Below are positions 38,601 through 50,600 of a stretch of 64,000 nucleotides of DNA, one piece after another. The position numbers were made by a program, and so were the translations under genes. Where the stretch lies: contig CM046867.1 of the NCBI GenBank assembly GCA_025617745.1, forward strand, positions 26,094,705 to 26,158,704. Direction: 5' to 3'. Each line of letters begins with the position of its first letter. Position 1 is the stretch's first letter. The notes below the pieces were generated by a model. That model was not told where the DNA came from and made no database searches. It worked only from the letters and a program-made list of their open reading frames with translations. This stretch comes from Heliocidaris erythrogramma (Eukaryota > Echinodermata > Echinoidea > Camarodonta > Echinometridae).

Positions 38601-41600
38601 TCAGTTTTGATTAAGCTTTTAATAGGCTTTCAACAATGCATGTATACCTAACAGTGAAGTCTTGTTATCCCCTATACAGAAAGGACAGTTATGTCGGCCT
38701 GTACAGGAAGAAAACAATGCCGCTGGTGCTGTATCACACACCAGCCCCGCCCCCGTCCCATCGCTTGGGGCTCGATGCAGTAGGAGAGCCACATGGGTGG
38801 GTGCATGTAGTGACAGGACATTTGTCAAGATAGACGAAGCTCTTATCAGCCCTAAGATGCTCACTGATTCACTGGTATTTGCCGACCAAGCTGAGATAGG
38901 TAAAGTAGTCAGTATATAGACGACCCAGTTTCACACTTAAATAGACGAATAGAGTCACAGTACCATCACCGTTAATATGACACTCTTGGTCAATTTAAGG
39001 GACATTTATAATGGCGAAATTTACGTTTGCAATCGTGATATTGGTTTCGGCAGAGTTGAGGTGGAATGAAGTCACTAAAGCGTTGTACGCAATAAACCGA
39101 AACCCTGAGGAGTGAATGAGGGGCGATTTAATTCACGATAACACCACTGTTTTACACATTTCCATTAAATAACCTTGGAAACAAGACATACTTTTAATGC
39201 AAAAATTGACACAAATATTTATGATCGATGCAGCTTTCTTGGATAACTCGGCCACGATTGCAAACGTAGATGGCGCCATTATAAATGTCCCTTAAATTGA
39301 CCAAGAGTTTCATATTAACAGTGATGGTACTATGACTCTATTCGTCTATTTAAGTGTGAGACTGGGTTGTCTATAGACTAAGCAAAGAGTAACAACATTT
39401 AAGCTACACAGATGCATGTAGCCAATCCAAAACAGATTATTGATATACTCTTTCGTTAAAAGATGAGGAACCTTAGTTGGTGTATTCATGTCACCTGTAT
39501 TTGAAAGTTACATGTACATATATAACTTAATGGAAGTTGTATCATCTGTGTTCCTTGTCCTATGCGGACTACTATCCATGTGATACAGATTGACACCCAA
39601 AGTGATGACATCATCATGTGGAAGGGGTTTGCCCTTATCAGGGGTATTCCCCATCCCTAGATCATTCATCACTCATTGGAAAGCTTCCTAGATCAAGAAC
39701 AGGTCTCTCTGATTCAGCAGCGAAATATTGCTGTGTGAATTCGTTCTACCTGTACATTAATCCTTTTCTTTGAGACTGATATTTCTTCATAGTGATTAGA
39801 TAGGTTTTGTAGGAGTGTTGTAATCTATTCATCATACATATTTTATTTTATTGATGGGCAAGTCCAAGGTATTTGGTCATGATGTTGTCCCATACATTAC
39901 CAAGTATTATGGAGTTATGAACTTATATATTGACATCAAATGTAGCATTTTACTTCAAATTTCAGAGGTCCCAGCTCTCCTAGGGTAATTTCCTTAACCC
40001 TAAAATGACTGGGGGTGGGGCATGATTCCCCCCCCCTGACAATTTTTGCTGCGAAATTCGAACCGCTGCATTTCACACCGCGCTACTTTCTGACTTTTTT
40101 CTTTCAAGTCATGCGCATTTTTTGACACCAAGTTTTCGAAAATCTGTTGTACCGTTACAGAGTCACATGACCTTTTGTGACCTTATGTCAGCCCGAGAAC
40201 AAAGAATTTCTGACTTTCGTGTACAAAACGAATGGGAAACAGCATTTCCTCATATTCCTCTATTATGACCTATAATTTTGTATTTAAGCTGTTATAATCA
40301 TCTATTCTAACTGAATAGTGGTCTGGATAACACCTTGAAACAGCAAACTTTAAAAAACAAACGATTTAAAGTTGAAAGACAGAGAATTTCGTAAAACAAT
40401 AGAACACGTAAGAATTGAAATCACTTTCTATTTTTTATCTTTCATAATAATGTTTTTAATGTTTATTAAGCACTTCTTGCTTAGAAATTTTATCTCCAGG
40501 TCCTTTCATTACTTGATGTCACTCAGAAATGTGTATTTACGCATATAATTTGAATATATTATCATATTAAATAAAAAATTAAGATTTACATAAAAATAAT
40601 GATGGATTTGTGTTCTTTACGTGATTCTCGAGGTCTGTGCAAAATTTTGCGGCGATCGGTCATGTCTTGGCCGAGATATCAAGGGGGGACCATCAAGGCG
40701 CCCCCTCCCCTGTTCTCGATACCTCCAAAATGGGGTTAATACTGTACATTCATCATAAATACTGATTGTCTTAGATGTTGTCAATAATGAATGGGGAAAA
40801 ACAGCTTGGACTTGCCCCTATATATATATTTATTTCCAGAATTAATAATAAGTCTGATGCTCACTACATTAGCCAATATTTATAAGAAAATTATAAATAT
40901 ATCTATTTCATATATGAAGTTTCTGTACCTAGTGTGCATGTATTTATGATGATTACACCATCTTGTTTCAAGTAAATTAATTTTCATCTTTTATATTGTA
41001 GAAAATATGAATAAAAACCATGCTTATTTTATTATTGTCTGTTTGATATCAGTTGTGTAATTGAATAATTGTTCCTCTCAGGTATCCTTCCTAATAATGA
41101 GATGGTATCATCAGTGAAATATTTGATTTTGAATTGTGGGTTCAGAACAAACCAATCTCATTTAACTGATATCGGCTATATAATTCAATTTCTTTTTCTT
41201 TTTAGGTATCCTTCCTAATGATGAGACAGTATCATCGGTAAAATGTTTGATGTTGAATCGTAAAGATGGTAGCTGTACTAGCTTTATGGGTTCAGAAAAA
41301 ACCAATCTCATTTAACTGATATCAGCTATATAATTCAATTTCTTTTTCTTTTTAGGTATCCTTCCTAATGATGAGACGGTATCATCGGTAAAATGTTTGA
41401 TGTTGAATCGTAAAGATGGTAGCTGTACTAGCTTTATGGATTCAGAACAAATCAATCTCATTTAACTGATATCAGCTATATAATTCAATTTCTTTTTCTT
41501 TTCAGGTATCCTTCCTAATAAAGAGACGGTAACATCAGTGAAATGTTTGATGTTGAATCGTAAAGATGGTAGCTGTACTAGCTTTATGGATTCAGAACAA

Positions 41601-44600
41601 ATCAATCTCATTTAACTGATATCAGCTATATAATTCAATTTCTTTTTCTTTTTAGGTATCCTTCCTAATGATGAGACGGTAACATCGGTGAAATGTTTGA
41701 TGTTGAATCGTAAAGATGGTAGCTGTACTAGCTTTATGGATTCAGAACAAATCAATCTCATTTAACTGATATCAGCTATATAATTCAATTTCTTTTTCTT
41801 TTTAGGTATCCTTCCTAATGATGAGACGGTATCATCAGTAAAATGTTTGATGTTGAATCGTAAAGATGGTAGCTGTACTAGCTTTATGGATTCAGAACAA
41901 ATCAATCTCATTTAACTGATATCGGCTATATAATTCAATTTCCTTTTCTTTTTAGGTATCCTTCCTAATGATGAGACGGTATCATCAGTGAAATGTTTGA
42001 TGTTGAATCGTAAAGATGGTAGCTGTACTAGCTTTATGGGTTCAGAACAAATCAATCTCATTTAACTGATATCAGCTATATAATTCAATTTCCTTTTCTT
42101 TTTAGGTATCCTTCCTAATGATGAGACGGTATCATCTGTGAAATGTTTGATGTTGAATCGTAAAGATGGTAGCTGTACTAGCTTTATGGGTTCAGATCAG
42201 ACTAGCTTCAAAGGCTGCAGCGTGTGTCTAGATCCCTTCTACCGGGTTCTATGGAGGTAATCATAACTTTAAGATCTTTGTGATTTGTTATGGTTTTCAT
42301 ACAAAATGATAATAGTAGTGAGATCCACAAGATATCCTGACAGTTTCTGGAGCTAGTCAGAGAGGCTCGTAGGTCGGAAAGGACCAACGGCTGGTGAATA
42401 CACTGATACGCAAATAATCTGTGGCAATAGGCCTGTTTACTAATGTATTCATAGTTACACCCACAAGCATACTCGCCAAACTCTGATCGACTTTGTCAGC
42501 TACGCAAAGCATTGCTGTACAAAGTGAATGGGCGAAAAGAGTAACTTTGAGACTTTGGTCATTTCATTGTTCATTTATTCATATTCTAATCCACCAAAAG
42601 TAGAGATAAGTCAAAGGGATATTCTGAGTAATATCAACTATTAGATAAACTGCCTGATTCAGAAAAGAAAACTCAAAATGATTCAAAAATGGAGATTTAT
42701 CAGCACTTTTCAGGCATACGGTCCATTGAAAGTGTATGTGCAAGGCCAGTGTGTGTGTGTGTGTAGAGATTCAAGCTACAAAGGAACAGGTGATCGGGAA
42801 GAATAGAATTTGGTCTATTTCCACTTCTCACAACCAAAAATGAAACCTAGGGAACTACTTTGCAAGAGAATATAGTATTAGCTTGTGAAAGAATGATATT
42901 ATGCCTTAAGAATATCACAGAAGCATTTTAAGAGGTAAAAATTGTCCTATCAATCAGTCAAACATCGGCCGCTCAGAGCTTGCTGGAGATAGTGTCTACG
43001 CTATCACTGGAGCACTTCTACGCCCGAGCTGTCCCCGTAGCAACAGTAATGGCCTGCCTCATTAACACACACAATAATCATTGTCTCAAATTCTACCGTC
43101 GTTACAGGATAATTTGGCATTTTAACCCTTACATTTCACTTTGTATATAAAAAGCTGATATAATCCGATGTTTCTCTTGCCTTGCCCTCACTTGTGCTCG
43201 AAATAAAGATGGATAAACAAAGATATAAACCAGAAAAGCTTGGAGATTCTGACTTTCCCCATAGACATTACACATACACACACAGCAGGCTGCTGAGCTT
43301 GCCAGAGTCTCACCGTGCACGGCTAGTGCAGGGCATTTGCATACTCATTCGAATACATTAGTAAACAGGCCTAGTGGACATCAAATATACGAGATTGAAA
43401 AGTTGAAAGTTAGAATCTCACTTACCAGCAAGTTGTCTGGGAAGTCCTTCTTTGGTGACCAGCTAAACCTTAAATTCATGAAATTTAAAATTGTAGGTAT
43501 CATATTTTGCCTTCATGATATTACTGTATATTTTGATAAGTTCAAGTGAAGATCTCTCTGTTTGCTGCCCTCTCTATGTGGAGAGAAGAAATCTGCATTT
43601 GTTTATTGTTGTATGCAATAGTACAGCAGTAGGGGGCAGCAGTAGACCATATTGGTTTAGGAGGTTATATTATCACCTTGTACATTGGATGAGTTCTGCC
43701 ATGTACATGTAACCCAAGCCGGGGGCAGCTGCAGTAAACTTGTTGGAAGTGATGACAGGATAGAGTGTAGCCTGGGCTTGATAATCTCACCACCTCTGAG
43801 GCTGTGCACGTCGTAAGCAAATGTGCATGCAGATCTAGCCAGGAAGCAGCCACACCAGGCTGTGTTTTTTAATCTCAATCTATTAAAAGGTGTAGAATAT
43901 GTGAAGGTTTCAATTTCTTTATACCCCCAAATTTTATGATCTTGTTTTCAGTATGACCTAATGCATTAAAAACATGGTATCATGTGATATGAAGGACATA
44001 CGGTCGCAGAATCTCATGCTTTCTAGACTAGGTTTTTCACATCCATTCTTATTTACATTCTTTATATAAATTGATAGTGGAAATGATTGTTACTTCAGTA
44101 AGTATATCTTTACACCTATCTAATCTATCTAATTCGGTCTCCTTTTCCCCTGCAGCTACAATCCTCTGCTGCACCAGATCCAGTGCTTCAACATCCTCAA
44201 GACAGGTGCACCCTTTCCGACAACCACAACCCTCCAAGAACTACCCCCTGCTGCCTCAGTCCTTACCCCTCAGCTAGCCCTACCATGCACCCCTCACATC
44301 CCCATCGATGGCTCTCACATAGCCCTCAATGTACTGGCTTGCCTGGACTCACTGACCGCTAGTAGGGAGGCAGGTCTCACCATCTTGGAGTCGGAGGCTC
44401 TCGTACAGAGTGTTGCCAAGATCTATACCAAAGAAGACTTCAGTATTGTCAACAGGTTTGAAGGTAAGTCTATTAAATACATTGAATGTGTGAGGCATAA
44501 AGAAATTGTTATGTGCCAGGCAGAAGGAGCAGGAACAGAATTTTGTGAAATTTCTTAACATTTAATTTTGATGCTGACAAAATACGCTATCACTGTTAGT

Positions 44601-47600
44601 AATTTGGATGTTGCACAGACTGAAATGGTGTTTGTAAATGTAAACTGTGGAATGCCTTGTTCTTGAAATGTACATCTTTTTTCAGCACATTCATTCATGT
44701 CCTTATGCCAGGCACACAACAATCTGCAGGTATATGTTTACGTACTTCTCAGAAGGCTTTTGAAAGATTCTTTTTATTGTTATAAAATCATAGTATAATG
44801 GAAGTTGTGTCATCTGTTTTGCTAGTCTTTCACAGACTACCATCCATGTGATTCAGATTGACATCCAAAGTGGTGACATCATCATGTGGAAGGGGATTTC
44901 CCTTATCAGGGGTATTCCCCATCCCTAGATCATTCATCACTCATTGGAAAGCTTCCTAGATCAAGAACGGGTCTCTCTGATTCAGCAGCGAAAACTTGCT
45001 GGCTGAATTCGTTCTACCCGTACATTTGTTAAAGTCTTCAAATGATCTGAATATAAAGTAATGACTTATAGAATATGTAGAAATCTGTAATATACGTAGG
45101 TAGCCTCAGTGATTGTCGACTCATTCATATCTTTTATGAAAATTTGTTTTTCATTTATATTACAGTTGGTTTAACCATTTCAGTTGTTTTAAAAAATTAC
45201 AGTTTTTTGATCAATTCTGTGTGCAGTGATAAAAATAAAAAAGACACAGAGAAACATGAATGAATGTGTCATTATTGATTTACATCTTCGGGAAATGATT
45301 GATAGCTCCAGAAAACTATTTTATACCACTGAGAGTGGGAAAGATTACCTACCACCAGTCAGCAATTAGGTTTTAGTATTATTAGTATAATTTCTCAAGA
45401 ATCTACTCTAACCATACCAGTTCAAACTCCTCTGGATTTGTGTATACATGTATGTACATGTCACCCTCTCTTTCTCTCCACTAAGGTTACGGAGGTGGTT
45501 GGGGTTACTCGGGTCATTCGGTTGAAGCAGTACGATTCTGCCCGGATGCTGATATCTTGCTTGGGGGCTTTGGTCTGTTTGGAGGCAGAGGAGAGTATAG
45601 TGCTAAGATCAAGGTGAGGGGAGCGTTTCATCAAGTGTTTTGTCAGTGATTTTTACCGACAACTGTTATAAGCTACTGAAATCCTTGCATCCGATTGGCT
45701 GAGAGAAAATTTGTCGGTAAAAATCACTGACAAAACACTTGATGAAATGCTCCCCAGTTATAGAGGGTTCTGATTAATGTTGAGAAACCCCTAGCAAGCA
45801 GCGAAATAAGATGTAACACAGAGATAAATACAAGTAATTATGCTTTAGGGGTTTGCTGCTGGATAGGTGATGAAATGACATGATAACTGTCTTAGGCATG
45901 GTCTGGTACAGTCTGGCAAAGCCTTGACTTGCTGCTGACTCTGTTGTTGCCTTTTCCATGCAAAGATATGTGATACTCTGCAATTACCATTTTACAGTTT
46001 GTGTGATTCATTGGAACATAATCTAAAGATTATGTCTTAGGCATGGTCACTGGGAGTAATATGCCGAACTGGGAGTAATATGCCGAAAGATTTGTTTACA
46101 AATTAAAAATTCCTCCCCAGTCAAGCTTCTTCGTTTACTAACCATTGTCTACGGCGGACCGTTTGAATATTAATGAGTCAGAAAGAAGAGGATCTTGGGT
46201 ATTTGATTCTAGTTCATCGTGACTTGGCCGTGAACCAGAATAGCCTGGTGGTTAAGTCGCTGCCCGGCAAGCAGTAGATGACAGGTTCGAATCCCGCTGG
46301 TTCCAATTTTTTCTGACTTGTGTTTTTCATTACAGATCGAGCATACGATCTTTAACACTGGGAGTAATATGCCGAAAGATTTGTTTACAAATTAAAAATT
46401 CCTCCCCAGTCAAGCTTCTTCGTTTAAAGATTTGATGTCTAATCTCTCAAAACCCACGATTAGCAATATCTTGTGAAATTATGTTGCACTCAGATTCTGT
46501 AGTGTGCTTTGGTTGTAAGTTTACCACATGACTGTATGATACATTACTTCATACTTTGTTAAGGCCACTTCAACTAACCAAATGCACTCTTTCACTGTAA
46601 TATATAGAGGTGTTGTGGTATGGTGGATTAGTCACCAGACTTAGGATTAAATAGTTCATGGATTGAGTCCCTGCTAAAGCACTAATGTACTTTGGCATTA
46701 ATCTACATTTGCCACTCTGCATCCAGATGTAGTGAATAGAGATAAGCACTTTAAAGGAAGAAATTACTTGAGTGCTTAGAGTGCATAGGGGATCTTGGCT
46801 AAAGCATGGGTAATAGCAGTCCTTTGTTGGTGCCTTGAGCATCACTAGGGATGGATATGTGTGAATTATAAATATATCTGTTATTAATCTGTCACAGTAG
46901 CCTCTGAATTGTGTCTTATACCGCAAGATACTTTAAGGTACACCATCTTTAAAGTAAAACGGATAATTTCATTGATTGAATTCCGTTTGTTAATTCGTTT
47001 ATGTTCAGGTGTATGATCTTGGACCAAAAGGAGGAGAATATGAGTTAGATGGAGAATGGTTAGCAGAGAGTGATGACATTACCTTTGACTGTGGAGCAAG
47101 GTATGATTGTTAAAGGGAAATCCAACCTTAATAGCAAGTTGCTTTGAAAGAAAGAGGAAAATTAAGAGAAGCAGATTGGTGAAAGTTTGAACGAAATCGG
47201 ACAAGCAATAAGAAAGTTATGAATTTTTGAAAGTTGTAATCACTATACATATGGGAATTTCAAGTTGGCCGAATAGGTAATGCTGTGAACAACTCCCCCA
47301 TTCGCTCCAACACATATGACTAAAATGTCACTTTTTTCAAAATGTATTACTCAGTAGGATCTTTTCTTTCTTGAGGACCTATAACAATATACCATCTCCA
47401 ATATACTTTGAGTACTGCCCCAAAGGTAAAAGCGTCTCGAAGAAAACCGCAAATTAATGATGTTTTTGACAAACGGGAGAGTTGTCCACTAAAATGTCTC
47501 AATCGACTCACCAAATTGCCAATTTGAGATTCGCATAGATTTAGTGATCTCATTTTTCAAACATCCATAACTTTCTTAGTCCTCCGATTTCTTTCAAACT

Positions 47601-50600
47601 TTCACCATCCTGTTTTTCTTATTTTTCTGCTTTCACACAAATCATCGTATTACCAAGGTTGGATTGATTGTTAATGATAAATTATTTATTTTGTATCATC
47701 ACAAGATGGTATTATACCATGTACTAAAATCAAACACTATGGCCCGTATTCTGAACTCCGGTTTAACTTAAACCATGGTCTAAATGTGTGGTTTAAATAT
47801 GGGCAGCCAAATGTGACACAAATCTTTAACAGTAGATATTCAATTTATCAGCAATTTTGGTCCTCAAAATTTTAAAAACTGTCTGGGAATGATAAGTACA
47901 ATAGTTTTCTTGACCATTAAAGCATGAGAACCAGAGTCCAGTAAACATAAGGAACATACAGTGTAAACAAAGTTTTGACATTTTTGGCTACCCATAGTTA
48001 AACCACAGATTTAAACTATGGTTTAAGTTAAACCAGAGTTCAGAATACGGGCCTATGTTGAGCGGTTGAATGTTATGTTTCCATAGTTGTTTTTTGCAAT
48101 ACAATGCAATAGTAATAAAAAAACTTGTAACATTGGGTCTCAGATTTTAATATTGAATGCACTTTCATTTTCCCTTTCACACAGAGAGAAGTTCCCTATC
48201 CTGTTTGAGGAGCCAGTGCCACTAACAGCAGGTAACTGGTATGTAGCATGGGCTAGAGTGAATGGACCTAGCAGTGATTGTGGGTCTAGTGGTCAAGGAA
48301 CAGTCACTACAGAGGATCAGTGAGTATTACTCTCCCTCTTTATGTCTCCCTCTTTCTCTCTCTCTCTTCTCCTTATCCCCCTCTGTCTGTCTGTCTGTCC
48401 CTCTCTCTTCATCCCTATTTCTCTCTATCTCTCTATCTTTCTTTGTATTTTTCGTATTCTCACTTCTCCTTTAGGCTTTCTCTAATATCAACTCTTATTC
48501 TTTCTCTCATTTCCTTCTGCTCTATTTTTTCAGTTGATTACTTGCAGTCTTTTTGTTTCTGGTTGTGTTCATTTAACTTGATTTATTCTTTACATCATGT
48601 ATCTCCACCTCCCACCCCCCCCCCCCCACCCAATCTCACTCTCTCTCTTTTAGCTTTGCTCTTCTTTGAAGTATATATCACTATTTCAATCTATTGCCAC
48701 TACAGAAGAGATATTTTTTTCTTTCTCTTTTTGTGTGTTTATTTTGATTATTGAATATATTGTCTTATTTTGTTCTTCCTCTTTCACTTTGATCTTGTGC
48801 AGAGTTTCATTCCAGTTCATGAGTTCCAAGAAATCCAACAATGGAACAGACATCAATGCAGGGCAGATTCCACAGATACTCTACAGGTAAGAAAGTCCCT
48901 CAGATAGGACTTCAAGCCATGTTCTATACACTAACGGAACTATCCTTATTGGCTGTTTACCCCACTTTTATCGTGTATACTTGCTTTCTGAGCATCGTAT
49001 GTAAAGTAAACCACAAGCAATTTTAGGATTTCTTCTGTCAGGTACTTGTAAATTGTACAAGAGCTGCCTTTCATCTCCATTGTCGCACTAGACTGGATCA
49101 ACCTACGTGACTGCCTGTAAGACATTAATCTTATCGTATGTACCAAGAACACTGAGAAATGGCTCTTTGTGATTGATTTTCAGGATGCCACAGCCTGATG
49201 CTAATAACTATCGAGGTCAATCTTCACATGGTGAACCTGTTCACATCCTCTCATCATCCTTCAGTAGCTCAGTAGCGCCGGTAAGTAACACTTAGTTTCT
49301 TGAAACCCTTTGGAGACGATTGACCACATTTTGTGGTTTAGCTCAATAACTTTTGATTCAGAGCTCTAAAACATGTACCAGATGCATGAGTAGAAAGAGC
49401 AAAAATTTCTGCACACACTGTGTCCATTTTTGTTGAATGACCATATTGCGTTTGATGCCACGATTTTAAAAAGGAGAATAAGCTTTAATTAAAATCCTTA
49501 AATTGGCAACCAATTGAGCGGTTCAAAATCATTGTTTTTATCAAAATTGTCAATTTTTTCCACTTTTCGACACTGTTCCTAACCATGTGTGTTGTTTTCA
49601 AAGACATTACATTTTATTAGAACCATGTAGCATTAAAAGAAAATTATTGTTGTTGCCAATTTGAAGAACAAAATGTGATCAATTTAGCCCTTTAAATAAT
49701 TCCTGACCTGAAAGGGTTAATGAGTAAATGAATGGCAAGTGGGGATGAAGAAAAGTAGCTCTGCCCAACGAAGTTTCTACGCATACACACTTTTCTGTGT
49801 GATATGATATACAAAAATGTAAAAGCAAAGTAATGTTTTGAAAAAAAATATGGTAAACTTGGCATATGTGAACAAGCCTTTACTCAACGGAAAGAAAAAA
49901 CCTCATGTATAGTAATGATAATAATAATGATTCATATTATATATTATTCAAACTATAGTAATGATAATAATAATGATTCATATTATATACAAGTATGTAA
50001 TGAGTATGAGTAAGGTGGTAAAACTATTTCATGAGGTGAAAACACAGCTGATCTATTCATATTATCTGATCTAGTAGCAAGAAAACGGAACATGTGTGAT
50101 GTATGCTCTTGAAAATCAGAGCCCATATCCCCAATTTGATTTGATTATTTGCTTGTGTATTTTGTCTGTAGGAGGTATTTGAGTCTCTGTTGAAACTGCT
50201 TCAGTGGAGCTGGACTATGTTCAAGAAGAATGTGGATGGGGTCTTGAAGAAGAAGGACCAGGAACTGCTTAATGCGTGCAATGAGCTGGACAGACTGGTC
50301 TACATTGCCTCAGCCTGTCTCAGACTACTAAGAAGTCATGTGTGTGAAATATACCCAAACCCAGGTATGTAACAGGATTATATTCTAGTGTGAAAGAGTC
50401 TTTGCACTGCTGCAGCCTGCCTTGTATTACCAGAAATCATGTATGTGAAATAAACCCAAACCCAGGTATGTAACAGGATTATATTCTAGTGTGAAAGAGT
50501 CTTTGCACTGCTGCAGCCTGCCTTGTATTACCAGAAATCATGTATGTGAAATAAACCCAAACCCAGGTATGTAACAGGATTATATTCTAGTGTGAAAGAG

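Noticed and set aside
41082..42256. Regular 150-bp repeats taken as a CRISPR-like or satellite array
   Set aside because: The unit is exon 19 plus its acceptor in a eukaryotic gene; there are no short repeats with unique spacers.
46232..46303. Functional tRNA-Ala(GGC) gene
   Set aside because: No U33, mismatched D and T stems and embedding in a repeat structure; called tRNA-like only.
48262..48754. Hydrophobic open frames suggesting membrane proteins
   Set aside because: They come from CT-rich low-complexity intron sequence after exon 23.
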